Shown: piece after piece, positions 1 through 6,331 of the stretch
How positions within the stretch are numbered: the stretch's first letter is position 1
Layout of the letters: the number at the start of each line of letters is the position of its first letter
Assembly (NCBI GenBank): GCA_021807465.1
Contig: JAKBCX010000064.1
Location: forward strand, 1-7,488
Source: Pseudomonadota bacterium
GTDB lineage: Bacteria; Pseudomonadota; Alphaproteobacteria; Acetobacterales; Acetobacteraceae
DNA length: 7,488 bases
Reading direction: 5' to 3'
The notes under the pieces: generated by a model
The model's input: the letters and a program-made list of their open reading frames with translations, nothing else
Told to the model about the DNA's origin: nothing
Databases searched by the model: none
Made by a program: the position numbers and the translations under genes

Positions 1-13
1 CTGGCCAATCAAT

Positions 14-44
14 ACAGCCCGGCGCCACCGGGCTGGGCTGTTTT
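14..44 (+). terminator. GC-rich hairpin with short T run, possible terminator upstream of phaC
   Basis: A perfect 8-bp stem CAGCCCGG (15-22) / CCGGGCTG (28-35) with loop CGCCA is followed by GGCTGTTTT. A competing stem pairs ACAGCCC (14-20) with GGGCTGT (35-41), leaving TTT directly after it. Either form resembles a weak intrinsic terminator, presumably for a gene to the left of the window. The T run is only four bases and the structure lies about 40 nt before the phaC start, so it could instead be part of the phaC leader. No promoter for phaC is evident in the 81 bases available. Confidence 0.4.
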
Positions 45-81
45 GCCCCAGATCAGCCGCCACGGAAAGGACAAGTGCGTA

Positions 82-1884
82 ATGACCAACGAGCCGACGC
101 CCGAGCCGGACATCAAGCTGCCCGATACCGGGGCGCTGGGCCGCTCTATGGCCGACATCGCCGCGCGCAGCCAGCGCCTGGTGGGGGAATGGCTCAAACG
201 CCAGGCGGCGGAGGGTGTGGCACTGGATCCGCTGAATGTCGGCAGCGCCTTTATGGCCATGACGGCCAAGCTGCTGGCCAACCCCAGCGGGCTGGTGGAG
301 GCGCAGCTTGGGCTGTGGCGCGATTATATTACCCTGTGGCAGAACACCGCCCGCCGCATCTGGTCTGGCGAGGAGCCGGAGCCGGTTATTGCCCACGACC
401 CCAGGGATAAGCGCTTTGCCGACCCGGCATGGAAGCAGAACGAGATTTTCGACTTCATCAAGCAATCCTACCTGCTTTCGGCGCGTTACATTAACGATGT
501 TGTCACCCAAGTGGACGGGCTGGAGCCGAAAACCGCGCAAAAGGTCGATTTCTACGCCCGCCAGTTCATCAACGCCCTCTCACCCTCCAACTTCGCCCTC
601 ACCAACCCCGAGGTGCTGCGCCAAACGCGCGAGACAGGCGGCGAAAACCTGGTGCGCGGCCTTAACAATCTGCTCAACGATCTTGAGCAGGGGCGCGGAA
701 ATTTACGTATAAAAATGACTGATACGGATGCCTTCAAGGTCGGCGAGAACATCGCGATCTCGGAGGGCAAGGTGGTGTATCAGAACGAGCTGATGCAGCT
801 TATTCAATACAGCCCGGCGACGGAAGAGGCCTATGCCCGTCCGGTTCTCATCATTCCGCCCTGGATCAATAAATTCTACATTCTCGACCTGCGCCCCAAG
901 AACTCCCTGGTGCGCTACCTCGTCTCCCAGGGCCATACGGTGTTCATGATCTCCTGGGTCAACCCGGATGAATCCCTGGCCGAAAAGAATTTCGACGATT
1001 ACATGACCGAAGGCCCGCTCGCCGCGCTCGAAGCCATCGGCAAAATCGCCGGCGGCCAGCCGGTCAACGCCATCGGCTACTGCATCGGCGGCACGTTGCT
1101 TGCCTCAACCCTGGGCTACATGGCTGCCACGGGCGATAACCGCATCGCCTCCGGCACGTTCTTCGTCACCCTGACCGATTTCACCGAAGCCGGCGAAATC
1201 GGCGTGTTCATCGATGAAGAGCAGCTCGCCATGCTGGAAGACCGCATGACCAAGCGCGGCTATCTCGAAGGCAACGAGATGGCCACGACCTTCAACATGC
1301 TGCGCGCCAATGACCTCATTTGGAGCTTTGTGGTCAATAATTACCTGCTCGGCAAGGAGCCGTTTCCCTTTGATCTGCTCTACTGGAATTCGGATGCCAC
1401 CCGGATGCCGCGGGTGATGCACTCATTCTATCTTCGCAATATGTACCAGCGGAACCTGCTCGCCACCCCCGGCGGTATCAACATGAAGGGCGAGGCTATC
1501 GACCTGGGCAAAATCAAGGTGCCGCTTTATTTTCTCTCGTGCCGCGAGGACCATATTGCGCCCTGGACCAGCACCTATAAAGGCGCGCGCTGCTTCACCT
1601 CTGCCCCGGTGCGTTTCGTTCTTGCCGCTTCGGGCCATATTGCCGGTGTTATCAACCCGCCAGAGGGGGGTAAATACAATCATTTCATAAACGATGTCCT
1701 GCCTGAACGCCCTGAGGACTGGCTGGAAGGGGCTACCGAAATCGCGGGTTCCTGGTGGCCGGACTGGCAGCGCTGGGTTACTGGACATTCGCACGAGAAA
1801 GTCCCCGCCCGTGTGCCGGGCAAGGCGCGGGGGATTAAGGCGATCGAGGATGCGCCCGGGTCTTACGTGCGGGTAAAGGCTTAG
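82..1884 (+). CDS. phaC: Class I polyhydroxyalkanoate (PHA) synthase PhaC
   Basis: Polymerises (R)-3-hydroxyacyl-CoA, typically 3-hydroxybutyryl-CoA, into storage polyester and releases CoA; it acts at the surface of PHA granules. The 600-residue product matches the class I length of about 590-600. An N-terminal PhaC_N-type region is followed by an alpha/beta-hydrolase core. The family block PPWINKFYILDL is at about 259-270. The lipase-like box G-Y-C-I-G-G carries the nucleophile Cys334. The general-base block REDHIAPW holds Asp490, and SGHIAG holds His519, completing the Cys-Asp-His triad. The C-terminus (WWPDW... to ...AIEDAPGSYV) is typical of alphaproteobacterial PhaC. The ATG at 82 was chosen because the protein starts MTNEP like relatives and GGAAAGGA (64-71) lies upstream; the frame is open further left from a TTG at 43, but that extension looks non-coding. 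No phaA, phaB or phasin gene is in the window. The TAG stop (1882-1884) lies inside the edge of a palindromic repeat. Confidence 0.96.
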   Translation: MTNEPTPEPDIKLPDTGALGRSMADIAARSQRLVGEWLKRQAAEGVALDPLNVGSAFMAMTAKLLANPSGLVEAQLGLWRDYITLWQNTARRIWSGEEPEPVIAHDPRDKRFADPAWKQNEIFDFIKQSYLLSARYINDVVTQVDGLEPKTAQKVDFYARQFINALSPSNFALTNPEVLRQTRETGGENLVRGLNNLLNDLEQGRGNLRIKMTDTDAFKVGENIAISEGKVVYQNELMQLIQYSPATEEAYARPVLIIPPWINKFYILDLRPKNSLVRYLVSQGHTVFMISWVNPDESLAEKNFDDYMTEGPLAALEAIGKIAGGQPVNAIGYCIGGTLLASTLGYMAATGDNRIASGTFFVTLTDFTEAGEIGVFIDEEQLAMLEDRMTKRGYLEGNEMATTFNMLRANDLIWSFVVNNYLLGKEPFPFDLLYWNSDATRMPRVMHSFYLRNMYQRNLLATPGGINMKGEAIDLGKIKVPLYFLSCREDHIAPWTSTYKGARCFTSAPVRFVLAASGHIAGVINPPEGGKYNHFINDVLPERPEDWLEGATEIAGSWWPDWQRWVTGHSHEKVPARVPGKARGIKAIEDAPGSYVRVKA

Positions 1885-2030
1885 AGACTGTTTGCAAAGT
1901 CTACTCTGGCGGCCATCAAGCGGCGATTTTCTGCGCGCCGGTGCTCACGTACTTTATGTACGCTCCGCTCCGGTGCTCAAAAATCACCCCTGGACGACTC
2001 ACCAGAGCGACTTTTAAAACAGTCTCTGAG
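1880..2030. repeat. 151-bp imperfect palindromic element (MITE/REP-like)
   Basis: The two ends are near-perfect inverted repeats. Reading inwards, the left end is CTTAGAGACTGTTTGC then AAAGTC. The right end read on the other strand is CTCAGAGACTGTTTTA then AAAGTC, so 19 of 22 positions agree. Further in, CTCTGG (1904-1909) matches CCAGAG (2002-2007), GATTTT (1925-1930) pairs with AAAATC (1980-1985), and the centre is CGTAC (1948-1952) / GTACG (1958-1962) around TTTAT. The 10-mer CCGGTGCTCA also occurs twice in direct orientation (1938-1947 and 1970-1979). Terminal GAGACTGTTT repeats flanked by TTA and TGA would fit a non-autonomous relative of an IS5-type element; that is inference. No transposase or credible ORF lies inside. 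As RNA the whole element could fold into a long hairpin between phaC and the glycosyltransferase genes. Confidence 0.82.
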
Positions 2031-2040
2031 TGGCGGGTTC

Positions 2041-2070
2041 TTGCGATAGCTGCGCCAGAGCCTTTACAAT
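2041..2070 (+). promoter_or_regulatory. Candidate sigma-70-type promoter for the glycosyltransferase operon
   Basis: TTGCGA (2041-2046; 4/6 to the TTGACA consensus) is separated by 18 bases from TACAAT (2065-2070; 5/6 to TATAAT). A start of transcription near 2077 would leave a leader of about 43 nt before the family 25 glycosyltransferase start. The position, just right of the palindromic element and before the first gene of the run, makes sense. The match is by eye, and alphaproteobacterial promoters often diverge from this consensus. Confidence 0.4.
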
Positions 2071-2119
2071 TTGGCGCCCTGGGTTTGACTTCGCGGGGCG
2101 TTCAATCCACACGGACCAG

Positions 2120-2896
2120 ATGCTGCCGCCAGTCTTCATCATCTCTCTGCCGCACGAGGCGCAACGCCAGGAGCAAATCGCCGCTCAGCTTGGCCGGTTT
2201 GGTTTTACGTATGAATTCTTCCCCGCCACGCGCAAAGATGTGATGAGCCAGGCGGACAAGGCCTTCTATAATTCGCGCCGCCGCCGCCTGGCCCTGGGCA
2301 AAGACCTGTATGATGCCGAAATTGCCTGTATGCTGAGCCATAAGCGCCTTATCGAGAAGCTGGTGGCGGAAAACATCCCCAATGCCATTATCATGGAGGA
2401 TGATTGCGTGGTGTGCGAGGAGTTCCCCGCCATCATCAACGCCCTCATGGAGCGCCCCAGGCTCTGGAGCCTCGTCCGCTTCTTTGGCAATGAGAAGCAT
2501 GAGCGCCGCCGCCACCATAAAATCGCACCGCTCATCCCCGGCTTTTCCTTGGTCCGCATAGGCACCTCGCCCGGCGAGGCGCATTGCTACCTGCTCAACC
2601 AGCACGCCGCGCGCAACATGGCCCGTGCGCTTTCATACACCTCCACGCCCATAGACATATTGATGGGCCAGCCCTGGAAAACCCGCCTTGGCGTCATCAC
2701 CGTTCACCCCAAGGTGGCCTGGCAGGATCTCCGCTTCGACTCCGGCATTGGCGATGAGCGCTTCTCGGGCCGCCTGCATGTAACGGGCGTGGAGAAACTC
2801 GCTTTCCGCCTGCTGCACCCGCTCTATACACTTCGTAATAATGTTTTTAAGCGGCTTTACTATGCCGCCGCCTGCCTGCGGGACCGCGCCCGCTAG
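2120..2896 (+). CDS. Glycosyltransferase family 25 (LPS glycosyltransferase-like) protein
   Basis: Predicted cytoplasmic sugar transferase of the GT25 family (the LgtB/LgtE and Lex-1 type), which usually adds galactose or glucose to lipooligosaccharide or other surface glycans. The actual sugar and acceptor cannot be read from sequence. The 258-residue product shows the family layout: an N-terminal strand VFIISLPHEAQRQ (about 5-17), the signature DAEIACMLSHKR (65-76; relatives have GEIGCxLSH), an acidic metal-binding motif E93-D94-D95 after a hydrophobic strand, and a later block GTSPGEAHCYLLNQHAARNM followed by PIDILMGQPW. The frame is open from a GTG at 2030, but the ATG at 2120 is preferred because the GT25 fold begins right after it and the GTG lies at the edge of the repeat; the ribosome site (ACGGA) is weak. 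It is the first gene of the run; an 82-nt gap separates it from the next glycosyltransferase. Confidence 0.87.
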   Translation: MLPPVFIISLPHEAQRQEQIAAQLGRFGFTYEFFPATRKDVMSQADKAFYNSRRRRLALGKDLYDAEIACMLSHKRLIEKLVAENIPNAIIMEDDCVVCEEFPAIINALMERPRLWSLVRFFGNEKHERRRHHKIAPLIPGFSLVRIGTSPGEAHCYLLNQHAARNMARALSYTSTPIDILMGQPWKTRLGVITVHPKVAWQDLRFDSGIGDERFSGRLHVTGVEKLAFRLLHPLYTLRNNVFKRLYYAAACLRDRAR

Positions 2897-2978
2897 CATC
2901 CCCGGCCCGGCTGCGATAAGGGAGGCAAGTCCGCCCAACCCGCGGGCGCAGGGCAGGTGCAACCGGTTTCGAGGTGAG

Positions 2979-4016
2979 ATGCGCGTTCTTCAGGTGATGG
3001 CGGGTAAGCGCAATGGCGGCGCCGAGCTGTATTCCACCGACATCATGCTGAGCCTGCATCAGGCCGGGCTGGACCAATGCGCCGTGCTGCACCCCGCCGC
3101 CCCCCGCGCCACAGACCTTGCCGCCGCCGGGCTGCGTGTGGCCGCGCAGGTGCTCAGCGTTCCCACGCGCCCCTGGCAGCGGCACCGTATGTGCCGCCTC
3201 ATCGCCGCTTATAAGCCGGACATCATCCATTGCTGGATGCGCCGCGCCGCCAGCCTTGTTCCCCCCGGTGCCGCCCGCGCCATTATCGGCTGGTATGGTG
3301 ATTACGAGGAGCAGGAGAAATATTTTTCCCACTGCACCCATTTTATCGGCGTCACGCCAGACCTCGCCCGCCACGCCTATGCCCATGGCGCCAAGCCAGG
3401 CACCGCCTTTTACGTGCCCACTTTCCCTTCGGTGGAAGATGCCCCCGCGCTGGACCGCGCCACGCTGGACACCCCGCCCAGTGCCAAGGTGCTGCTCACC
3501 CTCTCGCGCCTGCATAAGGTGAAGGGGCTGGATACCGCCATCCAATCTCTGGCCGCCTTGCCCGATTGTTATCTCTGGATTGCCGGAGACGGCCCGGAGG
3601 AAGCCAATCTCCGCGCTCTGGCCGCCGCCCTGGGCGTGGCGGCGCGCGTCCGCTTTCTTGGCTGGCGTACCGACCGCGGCGCCCTGCTGCGCGCGGCTGA
3701 TATTTGCCTGCTGCCCTCGCGTTACGAGCCGTTTGGCACGGTCATTCTCGATGCCTGGAGCATGTCCACCCCCTTTATCGCCTGTGAGTCGGACGGCCCC
3801 AGCGCCTATATCCGCAATGGCGAGAATGGCATGCTCGTTCCGGCGGATAACCCCGCCGCGCTTACCTGCGCCATTGCCGATGTGCTGGGCAACGATGATC
3901 TGTGCCGCACCATCGCCGCCAATGGCCACGCCGAATACCTCGCCAGCTTCACCCGCGCGGCGGTTACGCAAAAAATGCTGGAAACTTATAGCCATATATT
4001 GGAGGCAGCCCCATGA
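2979..4016 (+). CDS. GT4-like (GT-B fold) glycosyltransferase
   Basis: Predicted NDP-sugar-dependent retaining glycosyltransferase, probably acting on a lipid-linked or LPS-type glycan at the inner face of the cytoplasmic membrane. The 345-residue protein has a glycine-rich N-terminal loop (G13-G14-A15-E16 in GKRNGGAEL) and a first Rossmann-like half. The Glycos_transf_1 half starts near residue 170 with LSRLHKVKGLD (K180 and K182 in the usual phosphate-binding region), then IAGDGPEE, RVRFLGW and the nucleotide-sugar motif RYEPFGTVILDAW. In that motif E250 is present, but the second acid of the EX7E pattern is Asp258. The ATG at 2979 follows GAGGTGAG (2971-2978) and begins the fold directly; the frame stays open back to an ATG at 2841 inside the previous gene, which is unlikely to be used. 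Its TGA overlaps the next ATG as ATGA (4013-4016). Substrate and pathway are unknown. Confidence 0.9.
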   Translation: MRVLQVMAGKRNGGAELYSTDIMLSLHQAGLDQCAVLHPAAPRATDLAAAGLRVAAQVLSVPTRPWQRHRMCRLIAAYKPDIIHCWMRRAASLVPPGAARAIIGWYGDYEEQEKYFSHCTHFIGVTPDLARHAYAHGAKPGTAFYVPTFPSVEDAPALDRATLDTPPSAKVLLTLSRLHKVKGLDTAIQSLAALPDCYLWIAGDGPEEANLRALAAALGVAARVRFLGWRTDRGALLRAADICLLPSRYEPFGTVILDAWSMSTPFIACESDGPSAYIRNGENGMLVPADNPAALTCAIADVLGNDDLCRTIAANGHAEYLASFTRAAVTQKMLETYSHILEAAP

Positions 4017-5299
4017 ATGCAGATCGGCGCTGGCAGATTGCCTTTATCGCCACCCTGATCGCCCCGATCGGGCTACTGCATGTCTTTCCGCTCACGGAAG
4101 TCTGCATCGGGGTCATCGACGGGCTGTTTCTCATCGACTCCGCCATCCGCCGCAACTGGTCCTGGGCGCGCAAGCCTTGGTTCATCCTGGCATCCGTCTG
4201 GTGGGTGTGGCTCGTCTTTGCCTCTCTGCCATTTCCACAATATGGCTTTGGCGATGACGGGGTGAGCGGCTTCATCCAGTCCATTGTCGTTATGCGCCTT
4301 ATTCTCTTTGCCATGGCGCTGCAGGTTTGGGTGTTCACCACCCCAAAGGCGCGGCGCTGGGGCTGGATCATGCTGGCGCTTTCCTGCCTATGGATTGGGG
4401 TGGAATGCTGGCAGCAATATCTCACCGGCCATAACATCTTCGGTAACCCGCGCTGGGGCGATGGTTCTCTCACCGGCCCGTTCTGGAAGCCCCGCTCTGG
4501 GCCGCTCTACGCGCATTTACTGTTTATCGCGCTGCTGCCGCCAGCCATGGCGCTGCTCGCCCGCCCCACCTGGCTGCCCCGCGCGGCGGGCATTTTGCTC
4601 ACCCTGCTCGGCATGGTCACCGCGGTGCTTATTGGCCAGCGCATGTGCGTGGCTCTGGCCGGTATGGGCCTTGTTATCGCCGCGTTTTACCTACCACGCC
4701 TGCGTTTGCCCCTTATCGCGGCCCTTGCGGTTTCCGCCGTGGTGGTCGTGGCCACGCCCTATATCTCGCCGCCTACCCACGGCAAGCTGGTGGGCGAGAC
4801 GGAGCGCAATTTCCACCATTTCAGCCAAAGCCCGTATGGCGAGATTTTCACCGTCGCCACCAATATGGGCACGCAATCGCCTTGGCATGGCTGGGGCTAC
4901 CGCTCTTACCGGGTGGATTGCATGAAGCCTAAATTCAACACCGGCCTGCCCGCGCTTGGGATTCCACCGACGCAGCAGAGCCTGGGCGCCTGCAACCTGC
5001 ACCCGCAGAATTTCTATATCCAGGCCTTCTCCGATGCGGGCTATCCCGGCCTTATCCTGTTCACCGCCTGGATGGCCTATTGGACCTGGCTTGCCATGCG
5101 CGGCCTCTGGCGCAACCCAGACCCTGTGCGCGTGGGCCTGCTCATTGGCATCGCCAATTATACATGGCCCATAGCCTCGACGGATGAATTCCCAACCCTT
5201 TATATGCTGGGCTGGTTCTTCTTCTTCGCGGGCCTTGCTTTCGCCTGTGCGGACGCCGCCCCTAAGCCACCTTTTGCGGAAACGGAAAACAATGCCTGA
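4013..5299 (+). CDS. O-antigen ligase/polymerase-like (WaaL/Wzy-type) membrane protein
   Basis: Predicted inner-membrane protein of the Wzy_C/O-antigen ligase superfamily, whose members join or polymerise undecaprenyl-linked glycans on the periplasmic side. The 428 residues contain many hydrophobic segments (about 8-25, 28-42, 55-73, 84-107, 115-131, 163-182, 190-207, 211-226, 231-248, then a cluster from 345 to the C-terminus). A large soluble loop lies between about 250 and 340. That loop holds the features typical of the family: NMGTQSPWHGWGYRSY and then NLHPQNFYIQAFSDAGYPGL, with His330 and Asn333 in the H-x-x-N motif. Arg210 in IGQRM is a candidate for the conserved arginine after a membrane segment. 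Translation is probably coupled to the upstream glycosyltransferase by the ATGA overlap, helped by GGAGG at 4001-4005. Ligase and polymerase cannot be separated from sequence, and the acceptor is unknown. Confidence 0.8.
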   Translation: MNADRRWQIAFIATLIAPIGLLHVFPLTEVCIGVIDGLFLIDSAIRRNWSWARKPWFILASVWWVWLVFASLPFPQYGFGDDGVSGFIQSIVVMRLILFAMALQVWVFTTPKARRWGWIMLALSCLWIGVECWQQYLTGHNIFGNPRWGDGSLTGPFWKPRSGPLYAHLLFIALLPPAMALLARPTWLPRAAGILLTLLGMVTAVLIGQRMCVALAGMGLVIAAFYLPRLRLPLIAALAVSAVVVVATPYISPPTHGKLVGETERNFHHFSQSPYGEIFTVATNMGTQSPWHGWGYRSYRVDCMKPKFNTGLPALGIPPTQQSLGACNLHPQNFYIQAFSDAGYPGLILFTAWMAYWTWLAMRGLWRNPDPVRVGLLIGIANYTWPIASTDEFPTLYMLGWFFFFAGLAFACADAAPKPPFAETENNA

Positions 5300-6254
5300 C
5301 CAGATCCCCGTCACTGTTCTCACCGGCTATCTCGGTGCCGGCAAAACCACCTTGCTCAACCATATTCTCACCGGCACGCATGGCAAGAAATACGCCGTCG
5401 TCATCAATGAATTCGGCGAGCTGGGCGTCGATAACGACCTCGTCGTGGATTCTGACGAGGAAGTGTTCGAGATGAATAATGGCTGCGTCTGCTGCACGGT
5501 GCGCGGCGATCTCATCCGCATCATCAGCGGACTGATGAAGCGCACCGGCAAGTTCGACGGCATTATCGTTGAGACCACAGGCCTCGCCAACCCCGCCCCC
5601 GTGGCGCAGACTTTCTTCGTCGATGAAGATGTGAAAGCCAAAACCAAGCTGGACGCCATCGTGACCGTGGTGGACGCCAAGCACCTGCCCGCGCGGCTGG
5701 AGGATGCGCCCGAGGCCGCCGATCAGCTCGCCTTTGCTGATGTGGTGGTGCTGAACAAGCTGGACCTGGTGACACCGGAAGAACTCGCCGCCGTTGAGGC
5801 CAAGATCAAGGCGATCAACCCCTATGCCGTTATCCATCACGCCACGCGTGGCGATGTGCCCCCCGAAGAGCTGCTCGGCCTGAACGCCTTCGACCTGAAG
5901 CGCGTGCTGGAGAACGTGCCGGACTTTCTGGAGGAAGACAGCCACACCCATAACGAGCATCTCACCAGCATTTCGCTCTCTACCGATAAGCCCATCGCGG
6001 GGGAAAAATTCCAGGCCTGGATCGGCCATATCCTGCAAACCCAGGGCCAGAACATTCTGCGCACCAAGGGCATCCTGAGCTACCAGAACGAGGATCGCCG
6101 CTTCGCCTTTCAGGCCGTGCATATGATCGCCGATGGCGATTTTCTGGCGCCCTGGAAGCCGGATGAGAAACGCACGAGCCGGATTGTTTTCATAGGCCGC
6201 GATTTGAACCGCCCGCAATTGCGGCGCGGGTTTGAGAGCTGCGCGGCGGGGTAA
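5292..6254 (+). CDS. CobW/COG0523 (G3E) GTPase, predicted zinc metallochaperone
   Basis: Cytoplasmic P-loop GTPase of the G3E family; relatives (ZNG1/YeiR/CobW group) use GTP hydrolysis to deliver a metal, mostly zinc, to client enzymes. The 320-residue product has Walker A G12-YLGAG-K18-TT, the metal-binding motif C65-V-C67-C68 within NNGCVCCTVRGDL, the Walker B-like strand ending in E94-T-T-G-L-A-N-P, and the guanine motif N155-K-L-D158. An acidic/His-rich linker EEDSHTHNEH (about 213-223) precedes a CobW_C-type domain (IAGEKFQAWIGHIL... to FIGRDLNRPQLRRGF). The start overlaps the last 8 nt of the ligase-like gene; the ribosome site is weak (GGAAA near 5279), consistent with coupling. The frame is open further upstream, but MPDQIPVTVLTGYLGAGKTT is the natural N-terminus. 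No cobalamin genes are nearby, so a cobalt role is not supported; the client protein is unknown. Confidence 0.93.
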   Translation: MPDQIPVTVLTGYLGAGKTTLLNHILTGTHGKKYAVVINEFGELGVDNDLVVDSDEEVFEMNNGCVCCTVRGDLIRIISGLMKRTGKFDGIIVETTGLANPAPVAQTFFVDEDVKAKTKLDAIVTVVDAKHLPARLEDAPEAADQLAFADVVVLNKLDLVTPEELAAVEAKIKAINPYAVIHHATRGDVPPEELLGLNAFDLKRVLENVPDFLEEDSHTHNEHLTSISLSTDKPIAGEKFQAWIGHILQTQGQNILRTKGILSYQNEDRRFAFQAVHMIADGDFLAPWKPDEKRTSRIVFIGRDLNRPQLRRGFESCAAG

Positions 6255-6266
6255 AGCTGTGTAAAC

Positions 6267-6298
6267 CCATAAGCCGGAGGTGCGGCTCCGGCTTATGG
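6267..6298 (+). terminator. Strong perfect hairpin after the GTPase gene
   Basis: CCATAAGCCGGAG (6267-6279) pairs perfectly with CTCCGGCTTATGG (6286-6298), a 13-bp stem with a 6-base loop GTGCGG. It starts 12 bases after the GTPase stop codon. No T run follows, so by itself it is a transcript-end-protecting or attenuating hairpin rather than a classical intrinsic terminator. It could also be a single REP-like unit. Being palindromic, it would form on transcripts from either strand. Confidence 0.6.
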
Positions 6299-6306
6299 CG
6301 GGGTTG

Positions 6307-6331
6307 AAAGGCGGCTCAGGCCGCCTTTTTT
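6307..6331 (+). terminator. Intrinsic terminator of the plus-strand operon, embedded in the asd 3' end
   Basis: AAAGGCGGC (6307-6315) pairs with GCCGCCTTT (6320-6328) around the loop TCAG, and six Ts (6326-6331) follow on the plus strand, a standard Rho-independent layout. The loop contains the asd stop codon (TGA on the minus strand), and the T run is the complement of the AAA AAG codons for the two terminal lysines of Asd. On the minus strand the same stem is followed only by TTTCAACC, so termination of asd here would be weaker. Confidence 0.75.

Noticed and set aside
697..716. AT-rich patch (TTTACGTATAAAAATG region) inside phaC that resembles a -10 box
   Set aside because: There is no matching -35 element or downstream start that makes sense, and the bases encode a normal, conserved stretch of PhaC.
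2030..2119. GTG start at 2030 adding 30 residues to the GT25 protein
   Set aside because: The extra residues do not resemble a GT25 N-terminus or a signal peptide, the GTG is the last base of the repeat, and the candidate promoter lies inside this stretch.
1885..2119. Search of the phaC-GT25 gap for tRNA, small RNA or CRISPR repeats
   Set aside because: Only the palindromic element and a candidate promoter are visible; no cloverleaf and no regularly spaced repeats are present.
1941..2243. 100-codon plus-strand frame starting inside the palindromic element
   Set aside because: It begins within the repeat, ends inside the GT25 gene in a different frame, and encodes a Ser/Arg-rich peptide with no domain.
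2847..3995. 382-codon open frame on the minus strand opposite the GT4-like gene
   Set aside because: The translation is low-complexity, Gly/Ala/His-rich and matches no family I recognise. It is the typical antisense shadow of a GC-rich gene whose plus-strand frame encodes a clear glycosyltransferase.
5262..6218. 318-codon open frame on the minus strand opposite the CobW GTPase
   Set aside because: It is an antisense shadow; the plus strand has all GTPase motifs in order, and the minus frame has no domain or ribosome site.
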